64,000 nt of DNA from Rhizophagus irregularis (lineage: Eukaryota > Glomeromycota > Glomeromycetes > Glomerales > Glomeraceae). Below are positions 22,576 to 35,315 of the stretch, one piece after another. The position numbers and the translations under genes were made by a program. Below the pieces are notes generated by a model. That model searched no databases, had not been told where the DNA came from, and was given only the letters and a program-made list of their open reading frames with translations. The stretch spans positions 496,001 through 560,000 of the forward strand of contig NC_089446.1 in the NCBI RefSeq assembly GCF_026210795.1. The letters are read 5' to 3'. Each line of letters opens with the position of its first letter. Positions within the stretch are counted from its first letter, which is position 1.

Positions 22576-25013
22576 CCGATGAACATATCAAATATTATAA
22601 ATATTCAGACTTTAAAAATATTCGACCAATAGGAATTGGTTCTTATGGAGAAGTCAATCGTGCTAATTGGAAAAATACTGAACACTTTTACGCTTTGAAG
22701 TCTTTTAGTAATGATAAACAGACTCTTGAAGAAATCATAAAAGAGGTATTTATTTAAATATATATGAATTAATTAAATTAATGGTAATTTATAATACTTT
22801 ATATAATACGTCGCAGTTAAAGTTACACAGAAGTGTAGATGATCATGGAAATATCATAAGATTGTATGGAATCACAAAAATAGAAACCGGCAAGTATTAA
22901 GAGAATTTAAATTAAATTTAATAAATTTATTTACACTTTTCTGGTTTCTTATTATTTAAAATATTTATTATTTAGCAGTTCCAACTCAACAGATAAAAAA
23001 TTATTCATTAGTCTTGGAATATGCCAATGGCGGTACACTAAATACTTATTTAGGCAAAAACTTTAATGATCTGGATTGGGACGATAAATCTCGTTTAGCA
23101 TTACAACTGGCAGATGCTGTAGGGTTTTTACATGATAATGATATTGTTCATCATGATCTGGTAAGTGGTAATATTTGAAAATAATTATTACCTCTAATTG
23201 ATACGTGTTAAATGATTAATGAGAATTTTTTTTTGTACAATTAGTACTCTGGAAATATACTTATACATCAGAACAGTATTAAATTAACAGACTTTGGGTT
23301 ATCAAAAAAAGTTACTGAAGCATCAAGTATCACATCGAAAATACAGGGTGTAATACCCTACGTGGAGCCGAAGAAACTCAATGATGAAAATTATAAATTA
23401 AATAAAAAGTCAGATGTGTATAGCATTGGAGTTTTATTGTGGCAAATTTCAAGTGGACATGAAGCATTTGAAGATATTGAACAAGACGTTAGTTTTATTT
23501 TATCTTTAATAAAAGGTAAAAGGGAAAAAATTATTGATGGAACTCCTGTTAAATATAGTAAATTATACACAGGTAATAAATTAAATAAAATGATTAACAT
23601 GTTTATATTATAAGCATCATTGATATTAATTTCTTTACTGATTGGTTAGAATGTTGGAAATATGAATCAAATGAACGTCCAAATATGCACGAAGTTATTT
23701 TGACGCTCAAAAAAATCATTTCTCCTGAAATTATTGTTGATAGTCTCAATGAACTAAATGAAGACAATAAAAGTACTTATTCATCGGAAAAATACGGATC
23801 AATTTCAAAAACAAGCAAAGAGACTGTAGATATAAATGATGATCTGGATATTAACAACAGTTTAATATTGAGTACTATTTCACATATTGCATCGTTAGAA
23901 AATAGTAATATATATGAAAGTAAGTTAAGTTCGCAAAATTGTATGGATGTGGTGGAATTTGAAAATACTAGTTCATCTAACAAGTCAGACACGTTAGACC
24001 AAATATCAGTAGATATGAATGAGTCAATATCTGTTGCAATGGCTAATAATTTAATTGAATATATAATTACAAAACACGATAGTGGAATTACCTTAGACGA
24101 TCAAATTCAACTACTAATTATTAAGAAAATATTACAATCTGATCAAAATTTTAATTATCTATCAGATACTTTGGATCAACAACTACTTATTAAAAGAATA
24201 TGGCAACCGAATCAAAATTTTAATAATCTTATAGATTGGTTATCAAGTAATAAAGACGTATTAATTTATGGATGGCTACTTGGATTATTTTATTATTATA
24301 ATATCGGTGTTGATGAAAAAGAAGATTATAGCATTAAATCATTTGAACTGTTTTCAAAAGCAGCGAATAATAATTATTCGATTGCACAAGTTTATCTCGC
24401 TAAATGTTATTACGATGGATATGGAACAACCTTAGATCATCTTTTGGCCCATAAATACTATCAAGAATCAGCAAAAAATGGAAGTATTATTGGGCAATTT
24501 TATTTAGGAAATTTTTATGAATCTGTAAATAATGAAAAAGAATCGGTTTATTGGTATAAAAAAGCTACTAAAAGTGGTAATACAATTGCAAAACTTCATC
24601 TTGCGAATTGCTATAGATTAGGAAAAGGAACTGAAAAAGATGAAATCAAAGCATTTCAATATTATGAAACCTTACCCTGTAAAAAATACATTCCAGAATA
24701 TTTCCGTTATATATCCATAATTATGCTCGTAAATCCGTAAATGTTCAGTGTGCCGCAACTGTTGAGAAAATAATCCGTGATTTTATTTGTAGAAATGGAT
24801 TTTAAACGGATCCAAAATTTCATTATTAAATAACTAAAAATTTATCAAGCAATTTTTTACATAATTAACGAAAAATGGAATTTAACCGGATTTAAGATTA
24901 CATATTATTAAATAACTGTCAACCTACTTATTACAAATATATATTGAAAATATGTAAATTACAAACATATATATTATTACAAACACAATAAAATACGCAA
25001 ATTTCATAAAAAA

Positions 25014-28000
25014 TTATCGAAATTTAATCTGATTTTCTCGGTCAATAATGTAAAACTCATTGTTTGACATCTTAAGAAATCCGACATTTCTACAAATTGC
25101 ACTTACATTAATTACTTCAAAAGCACCATGATCTCGAAACTTTAATGGCCCATGTCCAGAAGGATGAGGATTTCGTACCCATTGCACATATGCTAGCATA
25201 GACCAGTCACTGTTGTATTGATGCGAAAAAAAATATTGTACTTCTCCAAAGAATTCACGCTCTTCCAAAATAACAGGTGCATTTGGGCGATGTGCATTTC
25301 GGTCAACTAGAAGCTTCGCCTAAATAAAGAAAATTAGTAATATTAAAATATTAAAAGTATTAAAAATGATGATATATATACACATACAGCAATGCAGTAA
25401 TTTGTGCGTGCCACATCACCCTTGCGATTTGACAATTTTGAATTAATTGTTAAATCATTTTTGGTTTGAAGTTTTCCATATTTTTGAATGGAATTTGTAA
25501 TTAACTTAAATGAAATATATTAGAAGATTAAAGGTTCTTTTAGAATAAAATTTAAACAGTAGGAAATGTGCTTACTGAAAGTTGATTTGCATTTCTGTTT
25601 AATGCTGTCACATAATAGGCTCTTAAGCGCTGGATCTCAGTTCTATTCATGCAATATTTGCGTGATAGTGAATATAGCACTTCTTCAGCACCGTCAGTAG
25701 TAAAATAATTGTTTTCTGAGTAATTTAATGTTTTTTTTGAATTTTTACTAATGAGCCTTTGATATATATTAGGTTTATATTGAAGATGTGAAAACTGGGT
25801 CCACATTGTAATTTGATTTTGGAGGTTTGTATAAGGATGTTGTGTAGAACGAACCAAAGGCAATAGCATTCCACATAGCCTTTCCATGGGATACTGCCAG
25901 GTTGCCCATGCAGGCCCAGTATTATATATTGAATCAGCAATATGTAATAGATAATGGTAGGAAATGAGCGCTGCTGGAAGTCGTGCAGAATTATTCTGAA
26001 TATATTCTCTATTAAATGTTAAATATATAATTTAATGTCAAAGTTACGGATAAATGGATATGAAAGCATACAGTACTTTTCATAATACGTGATAAATTCA
26101 CAAAATAACCTTCTAATTTCTGTTAATTCTTCCATACTGATAATATGTTTAAGGCAAAGCTTTGTTGCATGTACGAATTTTGCCCATCCATTTAAATGCC
26201 TAAATAAATTTAGCAAAATCTATCTATTAAATAACATCAAAAAATAATGTGCTTTTATCACTTACAAATTAAAACATTACCTTTCTGGAAGATAGCTTTG
26301 TAAAAGTGGAAGTGAATATAATACCACCCAATTCATCCAGTCTTCTGCCTTAAATCCAGCTGAATGTTGCTGAATATTAATAGGTGGACGACCAAAATCA
26401 AATGGCATATTTTTTCGATTTTTTTCCATTGTTTTTCCTATTTCTGTCCAATCTTTATTAGGAATGATATAATTAGAATCAAAGTCTTGATCATCTTTGA
26501 AAAAAATGCCAGACCAATGCCGAAGCATTGCTGGTGCAACATTTTCAAACAACCCATGCATAATATCAACAGGAAAAGATACAGGAAATCTAATTGAGTT
26601 TAATTCAAATAAGATGCTGCGGCCATTTACCCCTGTAAATATAAACAAGTAAGAATTGTTTATATGAATTTGCTAAATGTATTTAAAATAAATGTACCTC
26701 GATCTTGTATTTCACGTTTACGTGATGATCCAGATGCATTTTTTACAACAGTAACATCACGTATATAATCTTCATGTGTTCTCAGCGGAAGGTTTTCAGA
26801 ATTATACTGACATCCTGACATATTCATTGGAGGTTTAAGTGGAAAATATACATGTCGATTTCCTTGACAATATATTCCACGAATAGAGCAAAATCGGCAT
26901 GCTTTATATGAATTATGTCCTGTTGTATACATCACTTTGGAAAGTGCTGGGATATCACCAGAAATACTTAAAATGTGTGCATGGAGTGTAAAGGTATTTT
27001 CTGTTAAACCATCAATACATTGAATACCTTCTGTATTGTTATTATGAAATAAAAATTAATATATTATATTAAATACATTATAATAAAAATAAGTATGCAA
27101 AACCTTGCAACTGCTTTAATTCATCGATTAGTGGCTGTAGAAAAGAGTTAAAGTTTTTTGGTGCTTTTGGTCCTGGAATAAGTGCAGAAACCATTAAATT
27201 TTCTCGCTTAACACGTATATTAGGTGGTAAGTTTGCATTTATAAAGAGTATAACCCAACAATCATCTCTTTTTTGACGAAAAATTTGATATCCATCAATT
27301 GATGCCATTAGAGCTATATCCTGACAGTCTGAAAAGAAACCAGATGTGGCTAAAGTTTTGTATTGAAGGCCATCAAATACATCACCTATCTGATTACCAA
27401 GAGTATATTCATAAGTAGAAGTATAATTATATCTGTAACGAAGAATTTCTGCACGAGTTTTATCTTTATATTGGGTCTGAAATGAATCAATAAGTGACCA
27501 ATAAGCAGCTTTTTTTCGAGATATTTGAGATTCTTCATCAACTTTATAACGTGGCTCTTTACATTCTGGACAAATATTTTTGTTAATAAGCTCGCCTGTG
27601 AATGCCACACATGAATTTATACAACAATCTACAAGAGTTGGTTTTAATGACATAAAATTTCCAAGAAACTTTCGAAGTTTGTAAAGTGTAATTCCAGGAA
27701 TTTCAAAAACTTTAAGAATTTCGTTAAATGCAGCTTCTGAAATATTGTGTTTATCTTTAATTTGAAGAAGCTGTAAACCTTTAATTAAGTTTTCTGAATA
27801 ATTATTAGAATTTATGCAAAATTTAAAATAAATTCATAATGTTTATTTACTGTAGCCTACCAAAATCTTCACATTCAATATTTTCATTTCCTTCCCCATT
27901 ATTATTATATTCTTCATCTTCATCTTCATTTTCGCCATTATTGTATTCATCAGTTTCACTATCATAAATGTGTTCTTCTTCAATATTATTATCATTCTCT

Positions 28001-28278
28001 TCTTCACTATCCACTATTTCAATCTGCTGATCATTTATATTATTCTCTTCATTGCTATAATCTTGATCTTCTAGAATATTATTATTAGGTGATAATGTCA
28101 TTGGAATAGTTTGAGAAATAGAAGTAGCTAGGCATCGCTGTGATGCAGGTATATTTTCTGAGTTGATCCAAGTTTTTTTCTGTTTTGTCACATGTTTTGC
28201 ACGAGTTGACTTACTAACTAATTTACCTAACCCACTTGTTTCTTGAAGACACCAAATACAAGTGCATAAAACAGCCAT
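25014..28278 (-). CDS. Plavaka/CACTA transposase (TNP2-like)
   Basis: Eight exons join in frame: 28278-27861, 27793-27104, 27030-26698, 26632-26281, 26199 to about 26085, 26008-25576, 25504-25388 and 25319-25014. The N-terminus has CTCIWCLQETSGLGKLVS with a downstream His, a Cys/His module found at the start of these transposases, followed by an Asp/Glu-rich linker. Then come CCINSCVAFTG...CPECKEPRY, the first acid in LMASIDGYQIF, the family signature SALIPGPKAPKNFNSFL, a zinc-like CRFCSIRGIYC, and the second acid in FPVDIMHGLFENV. YPMERLCGMLLPLVRS is conserved with the second copy at 40971-41396. The donor after 27104 (GTTTTG) is atypical. No stop interrupts the frame, so the protein may be functional and the element may be active. 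Confidence 0.82.
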
Positions 28279-28548
28279 ATTAAAAATGTATAAATTTTGA
28301 CAAGATTTACTAGACTGTATAATATAATACTCAAATTTTTCATATTATTACCTTAGATCATATTTAAGCTTTTATATACTTTATTTGTGTCGATCAAATT
28401 TCAGAAACTTTATTAATTAAAACGCGTAAACGCGTAAATAAATTAAACTCGTATAAATCCACTATTTAAACTTTATAAATAAGCTCTTCAACTCTTTTTT
28501 CTTTAATTTTTTTCTATTTAATATTTCACGAAATTCTTTAAATTTACC

Positions 28549-29925
28549 ATGTCCCAAAATAATATACAAATTGATAAACTTACTTGTGAGCAGCGTCAAC
28601 AGTTCTTTCTTGCTCTATTTAATAATGAACCATCTCTCCTTAATGTACTAAATACTGAGCAACGACAGAAATTATATACAGCACTGATGACAATTGACCC
28701 CTCACTTAAATCTCTAAATGCACATAGCACTATATATGGGACTACAAATGAACAAGCATGTTTTAAATTATTTTTACAAATATTTCGTAATTGTTGTAAT
28801 TGTTGTGTAGTAGTAATACATGTATTTGTTTCAGTTTCCAAAAGGATCAGCAATGAATCCAATCAAGATTCAGGAATTTAAACAAATTAAAAATGATTTT
28901 CAATGGCACGAACTTTTGAAGTTAGATAAAGATCAATATTTAAATTTTCGAGTAAATACAGTATATTATTACTTGTTTATTAGTAATGCACCAGTTGTCT
29001 GATTCAAATTAATTTATTACAGAATGATCTTCGAAATAGAGCAGCTTCCAGGCTTTCACGTGGTGAATCAGTATCTCGTCAGCAAAAAGGAAAAGTAGAA
29101 GAAGTTATTAGGGATGTAAGTATTTAATAATTAAATTTATATTTGCAGAAAGTAAATAAACTAAAAATTCATTATTATTGTAGTTTAAAGAAGCAAACCC
29201 AACATTTCCAGTCTCTGAGGCTGATTTTATCCTTCGAGAATGGCTTGCTTTATATTGTAATAGCATGGGTAAGTGTAAATTTGCCAAATTAAGTATAAAC
29301 TTTATTTTTTTTTAAAAAAAAAAAATTTATTTTACAGTTGACCAGGCGAAAAAAAAGAAAATTGCCGAAGCAAAGAAGCATGGTCTTCCACCACCACCAC
29401 CAAAAAGAAAAAATGTCCAACCTCCTAAAAAGCATAATAGTATGGATAATAATAGAACAACAACAACTGAAAGCTCACAAGATTCTGAGAGTACTTCAAA
29501 TAATTTATATAGTGTCTCACAGTTTTAGATCGATCGACAAGTACAATAATATTATTTTCAAAATAGGAGTTACTCCACCATCTTCTACTTCGTCTACTGA
29601 TGCACCACTTGCAATAACTCCACAAGTTAACGCTCCTACTGCAACTGAAACAATGGTTTTCACTTTCTCTACCAATGAATCAAATGCTCCAGTTGTAACT
29701 AATATATCATCTACCTCCGAAGTCAATATTCCAGCTACAACTGAATTTGCTGTAGAAACTCCTGGTATTTTGGCAAGACATTTTATTTTCTCAACAAATT
29801 TATTGTACTCATGCATTATTCAATTTGCAGGTAAAAAAGGTAGAGGTAAAAGAAAAAAAGAAGTTTCCCAACAGAAACAAACATCAACTAGACAAACACG
29901 ATCCAGTAAGAAATCTAAACAGTAG
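28549..29925 (+). CDS. Second gene of the Plavaka element, unknown function
   Basis: Several exons are visible: 28549 to about 28785 (MSQNNIQIDKLTCEQRQQFF, then a LNVLNTEQRQKLYTAL echo), about 28840-28953 (MNPIKIQEFKQIKNDFQWHEL), 29023 to about 29116 (NDLRNRAASRLSRGESVS), about 29183-29270 (FKEANPTFPVSEADFILREW), 29339-29528 and about 29567-29925. The last parts are Pro/Lys-rich and Ser/Thr/Pro/Ala-rich and end with KKGRGKRKK and TRQTRSSKKSKQ, which look like nuclear-targeting tails. The first intron phase is unsettled. Accessory genes that bind the element ends (TnpA-like) are known in CACTA elements. A similar job here is a guess from position, size and basic tail. Confidence 0.55.
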
Positions 29926-29999
29926 AGTTGGAGTTATACAATGTAACCATTGTTTGGTTAATAAATTAATAAGTAATTGGTATACTAAAGTATTAGTGT

Positions 30000-30450
30000 T
30001 TTAACCGAATTTTATCCATTTCATTATAATAGGTTTTCGGCGCTTTATCTGGATTTTATCCATCTGAAAAATTTTCAGTGCTTTATCCGAATTTTATCCA
30101 TTAATTATTGTAATAAAATTTCAGCATTTTATCCGAATTTTATCCATTTTATTATTGTAATAAAATTTCAGCATTTTATCCGAATTTTATCCATTTTATT
30201 ATTAAATAAAATTTCAGCATTTTATCCGTGTTTATCCATTTTATTAATAAGTAAATTTCCAGTGTTTTATCCGAATTTTATCCATTTTATTAATAAGTAA
30301 ATTTCCAGTGTTTTATCCAAATTTTATCCATTTTATTATTAAGCAAATTTATTTTTTTTTTATCCGTTTTATTTTAATAAATTTTCAGTATTTTATCCAT
30401 TTTACTAATTTAAATAATTCAGTAAAGTTTTAGTAATTTATCCGAAACTT
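30000..30450. repeat. Subterminal repeats of the Plavaka element
   Basis: About eight units of roughly 45-55 bases share TTTATCCGAATTTTATCCATTTTATTA and TTTCAGCATTTTATCC. Such subterminal arrays bind the element's own proteins in characterised CACTA elements. Confidence 0.75.
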
Positions 30451-32273
30451 ATCCATTTATTAATCGATGAATTTTCAATTATTTATCAGTTTATCATCAG
30501 TTTATTATCAGTTTTATTAATTAAACGATTTTATTTTTTTAACAGTAAAGTTTCCATATTAATTCCGTGAATATGAGACCTTTATGGAAAAAAAATGGAA
30601 ACTCTTGTTTATTAATGTAAACGGAATAAAAACGGAATTAAAAACGGAGTAATTTTTTTTACAGGGTTAGCTAACAAAGAAATTGTAGATGCTCAACTTA
30701 AACTTGGTGATTGTTTTTATAATGGAATTGGAACCAAATTGGATATAACACAGGCAAAATATTGGTATGAAAAAGCAGCAAATAATGGAAGTATTATAGC
30801 AAAAAATAATCTTAAAGATTATTACAATGAAAAAATAAGATTTGAAATAGACAAACATAAGAAAATTAAGTTTTACTATAAAATGATATTCTCAATAAAA
30901 AGATTAACCCAATTTGGATTGTACCATATTAATAAAATATTTTTAAAGACAAATTATGATAAATCGGTTTATTATTTGCAGAAAGCAGCAGAAAATGGAT
31001 GTAAGTTTGCACAATTTAATTTAGGTGGATGTTATCAATTAGGGCATGGTGTAAGAAAAGATATAAGAAAAGCATTTGAATTATATAAGAAATCAGCTAA
31101 ACAAGAATACATAAATGCACAATCTCAACTTATTTATTGTTATGAATATGGATTAGGAACTGAAATAAATAGAGTAAAAGCATTGGAATTAGTTAAAATA
31201 ATGGCTGAGAAGGGATTTAAACATGCACAATATTTATTAGGTTTACATTACATAACCGGAGAAGGGGTTGATAAAGATGAAATAAAGGCATTTAAATTAT
31301 TTGAAAAACTTGCTAAAGAAAGTAAAAAATGTCAGTCTAATAATAATAAGATTAATGAGCAAAAAGATTTTGAGTATTTTAAAATCTTAATGAAGTATGT
31401 GAATTCAAACTCATTATACCAACTTGGATATTGTTATGATAAAGGAGTTGGTACAGAACTTAATTTAACAAAAGCATTTGAATTATATAAAACAGCAGCT
31501 GAGAAAGGGCATAATGTTGCACAAAATGTATTGGGATATTCTTACGAGAATGGTATAAGAATAGAAAAAGATTTAAAACAAGCTATTTATTGGTATAGCA
31601 AGGCAGCAGGCAATGGATATGACAAAGCACAATATAATTTAGGCAGATGTTATAAAAATGGAAATGGTGTTGAAAAAGATGAAAAAAAGGCATTTGAGTA
31701 TTATATGAAATCAGCTGAACAAGGTTATTTAAATGCTCAATTTCAACTTGGATATTGTTACGATATAGGAGTTGGAACAGAAATTAATATAACAAAAGCA
31801 TTTGAATTATACAAAATAGCAGCTGAAAAAGGTTATAGCATGGCACAAAATAATTTAGGAAACTTATATGAGCATGGTAAAGGTACAAAAAAGGATTTGA
31901 AACAAGCTGTTTATTGGTATAACAAGGCAGCAGAAAATGGAAATGAAATAGCACAATATAATTTAGATAGATACTATCAAAACCCTATAAAAACGTTTTG
32001 TTTATAAATTATACATAAAATAGTTACATAATGTTCAATGTGTTTATTATTCGCTCATAAATTAGCCATATTTTTAAAATTGCATTTTTTAAAATACTTA
32101 AAATGTCCGATAAATGTTTTGATACGTGTATAAATAATGGAGAGTTTTTACAAATATACAAAATATATCCAATAAATGTACATTTAAACAAATCATAAAA
32201 TTGTAATTTGCAATTTATACAATATTTGTACAGCATTTATATAAACTTAAACGTACAAAATATGTGCAGAATA

Positions 32274-32413
32274 GTGTTATTAAACCAAGTAGCCAAACTA
32301 TTATTATAACGATCAATGAATTACTTCTCATAAGTTAGGTTCACTTATGAGGTTCTGATTATAATAATCATGTTTCATTCGCAGAATCTAACCAGTGATC
32401 AGCCTAATAACAC
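32274..32413. repeat. 140-bp hairpin element
   Basis: Ends GTGTTATTA and TAATAACAC are inverted. Inside, ATTATTATAA pairs with TTATAATAAT, and CTCATAAGT pairs with ACTTATGAG around a 7-base loop. The whole stretch can fold back. No target duplication was recognised. Confidence 0.45.
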
Positions 32414-34072
32414 TTTCTTTACTCCCACCAATCTTTTCACAATTTTTTGATATTGTTTAATTAATATATTTTATAATATAATAATTATGTAGGATTAATA
32501 ATTGTCTAAAATTTCTCCAAACTCTTTATCTACTATATAATATATTCCATTAAGATTAAAAAATCCTACACAATGATCAATTGCAAAGGCATCAATAAAT
32601 TCATGTGCACCATACTTTGAGAATGACAAAAGTCCTACATTATCTTCTCTAATATTCCACCCCATTCAACCGATCAACAAAGGTTCTAACCTTACATTTC
32701 ATGTCTCAAGTGTCTAGGTTATATCCTTCGTGGTCCACCTATGGTTTTAACCCATGTCCGTGATATACTTTGACTTGTCATGCTGTGTCATAAAAACAAA
32801 TCATGCTAATTAATTTAATCCAATAATATATTATTATACTCACTTATAGTTATATACGGACATTTATGTCTGTGATATTTGTTAATAATGCTCCTTGTCA
32901 GATATGGCTGTGATATTTGTTGTCAATTGCTCATGATGATACTCCTTGTCAGGTATGGACATTTATGTCTGTGATATTTGTTGATGATGCTCCTTGTCAG
33001 ATATGACCGTGATATTTGTTGTCAATTGCTCATAATGATGCTCCTTGTCAGGTACGGACATTTATGTCCGTGATATTTGTTGATGATGCTTCTTGTCAGA
33101 TATGGCCGTGATATTTGTTGTCAATTGCTCATGATGATACCCCTTGTCAGGTACGGACATTTATGTCCGTGATATTTGTTGATGATGCTCCTTGTCATAT
33201 ACGACCATGATATTTGTTGTCAATTGCTCATGATGTTACTACTTGTCAGGTATGGACATTTATGTCTGTGATATTTGTTGATGACGCTCCTTGTCAGATA
33301 TGACCGTGATATTTGTTGTCAATTGCTCATAATGATGCTCCTTGTCAGGTACGGACATTTATGTCCGTAATATTTGTTGATGATGCTCCTTGTCAGATAT
33401 GGCTGTGATATTTGTTGTCAATTGCTCATGATGATACCCTTGTCAGGTACGGACATTTATGTCCGTGATATTTGTTGATGATGCTCTTTGTCATATATGA
33501 CCATGATATTTGTTGTCAATTGCTCATGATGATACTACTTGTCAGGTACGGACATTTATGTCTGTGATATTTGTTGATGATGCTCCTTGTCAGATACGAC
33601 CATGATATTTGTTGTCAATTGCTTATGATGATACTCCTTATCAGGTACGGACATTTATGTCCGTGATATTTTTTAATGATGCTTCTTGTCATATACGACC
33701 ATGATATTTGTTGTCAATTGCTCATGATGTTACTACTTGTCAGGTATGGACATTTATGTCTGTGATATTTATAATAACCTTTGTCAAGCACAGACATTTA
33801 TGTCCGTGATAACCTTTGTCAAGCACAGACATTATGTCCATGATATTTGTGATAACCTTTGTCAAGCACAGACATTTATGTCCATGATATTTGTGATAAC
33901 CTTTATCAAGCACAGACATTTATATATGTCTGTGATATTTGTGATAACCTTTGTCAAGACAGTCCATGATTTTTGTTATACTTATGATAATCTTTGTCAA
34001 ACACAGACATTTATGTTCATAATATTTATTATACTTATCTTTCGTCTTATGATAACCTTTATCAAGCACAGA

Positions 34073-35315
34073 CAGCGCGGAAAATCCATTATAATTTAAC
34101 CAGTTTTTCCGGTAAATTTCTGATAAAACTGGTAAAATCTTATAATCCCGGAATTGTTCCGGTCGTGGCGTAGCAGATTTCCGGAATATTTTGTAAATAC
34201 CGGAAATTTCATTTAATAAATTTATATCGCAAAAAAGTTTTTATCTTTAATTTTATTATTTATTATTTCAGTAGTTTATTACAATATGATTATTTAAAGC
34301 CAGTATATCTTTTCTGGTTACTCCATAGCATAGCGAACATGCTTTATATCACTTTGATGATCATTTGCCGATCACAAGTTTCATTTTATTAAAAAATGAT
34401 TAAATTATGAAAAAGTGCAAGGCAAAGTAAATGCCTAAATAAGAAAAAAATAAAACATGCCACCTTTTATTGTTGTATAACTTTAAATTAAATAATTTAT
34501 ATAATTTTTAATTTTTATATGCAAAATTATTAATATGTGATAATTTGAAGTTTCGGGATAAAAATTGAAGGCCGAAGCCGAATACGCAAAGCCGAAACTT
34601 GAAATTTTGCATGAACATTCCTTTTATTATATATAATCTGTAAAAAAAATAATGCAAGGTTTCGACCTATAATGCAGGTTTTTTGCTTATAGAGAAATTA
34701 GCCAATTATTTGTTATTAATATATTTCTAATAAAAAAGATTATTTACATCATTAAAGATAATGAAAAACTTTTAGTTGAAGATGAAGATGATAATAGTTT
34801 AAGTGAAGATAATAATGATGAGAATATTGAAAATAATTTAGAAATAATAGAAAGTAATATAGATAATCTGTTTGAAATATTATACTAAACATGGTTAAAT
34901 TATTAGTACTATAATATAATTATTAGTATTTGTATTAATTTTTATGTTTTATATAAATTTTTAATTAAAATTAAAATTTTGTGAAGTTATTTGTAAATTT
35001 TAAACATTTATTATATTTATTATTGTGTAAAATTGATCTGTCACGACATTTGTATTATGTGATAAGATCAAATAAATGATCAGCAAATGATCGGCAAATT
35101 AGTGATAAAATAGAGATGTTTGCTATGCTTTACTCCATATTGTATATGCACGAATAAAAAAAAAGAAAAGATTATTATATATTGTGTAATACCATCTAAA
35201 ACTGGAATTTTTTTTTAATTCCATAATTCCATACCGGTTGAAAAAATAAATTTCCAGAATTTTTATATTTAACCGGAATTTTTCTGAAATTTTTCCAAGG
35301 TTTTTTTCCGCGCTG
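34073..35315. mobile_element. hAT-like non-autonomous element M6, with nested MITE
   Basis: Ends CAGCGCGGAAAA and TTTTTCCGCGCTG, flanked by AGCACAGA (34065-34072, 35316-35323), inside the left arm of the foldback element. CAGCG fits YARNG. The right arm has no counterpart insertion, so it arrived after the palindrome formed. Subterminal sequence contains CCGGAAT/ATTCCGG-like motifs (TTTCCGGAATATT, AACCGGAATTTTT). Its middle is taken by MITE copy A. Confidence 0.82.
34327..35129. mobile_element. Mutator-like MITE, copy A
   Basis: 803 bp with ends AGCATAGCGAACATG and its inverted, slightly diverged partner ending CTATGCT, flanked by the perfect 9-bp duplication TTACTCCAT (34318-34326, 35130-35138). 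Inside, 34740-34888 reads as an acidic tail (LVEDEDDNSLSEDNNDENI) ending in TAA. This is possibly the last remnant of an ancestral transposase. Confidence 0.82.

Larger units (their letters stand above)
24675..30666. mobile_element. CACTA/Plavaka-type element, 6.0 kb, two genes
   Basis: Ends are CCCTGTAAAAAA and its inverse TTTTTTACAGGG, flanked by the 3-bp duplication TTA (24672-24674 and 30667-30669) inside the Sel1 part of the kinase gene. Three-base duplications and a TNP2-type transposase are typical of CACTA and its fungal branch Plavaka. Subterminal repeats are strong on the right (about 50-bp units with TTTATCCGAATTTTATCC, 30000-30450) and weaker on the left (ATTTTAAACGGATCC). It carries the transposase (minus) and a second multi-exon gene (plus), transcribed divergently from about 28.3-28.5 kb. 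Confidence 0.88.
18411..32007 (+). pseudogene. Protein kinase with Sel1 repeats, split by two transposons
   Basis: Coding blocks: 18411-18480, 22585-22745, 22817-22889, 22976-23160, 23245-23572, 23650-24674 and 30670-32007. With each transposon and one copy of its target duplication set aside they total 3180 bases, 1060 codons, with no stop before TAA at 32005. The kinase has a Gly loop (GIGSYG, residues 40-45), Lys62 in YALKSF, HHDL in place of HRDL (Asp162) and DFG at 179-181. Ahead of the C-terminus are a low-complexity linker and many Sel1/TPR-like repeats (AQYNLGRCYKNGNGVEKD type), a solenoid used for protein binding. One intron is GC-AG (22890-22975). The split gene as it stands cannot give the whole protein; the 3' half (30670 on) is a clean Sel1 frame. 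It is one of a family very common in Rhizophagus; its substrate is unknown. Confidence 0.85.

Noticed and set aside
30739-32007. Independent 422-residue Sel1 protein gene
   Set aside because: The frame is open further upstream to the end of the Plavaka element and continues exactly from codon 614 of the kinase gene, so it is the 3' part of that gene.
33737-34099. 120-codon open frame with YVCDIYNNLCQAQTF-like repeats
   Set aside because: It only reflects the tandem array of the foldback element arm. The mirror arm has no equivalent protein and composition is not protein-like.
34073-34110. Possible promoter or origin at the GC-rich CAGCGCGG
   Set aside because: It is the inverted end of element M6, with its partner at 35315 and an 8-bp duplication.
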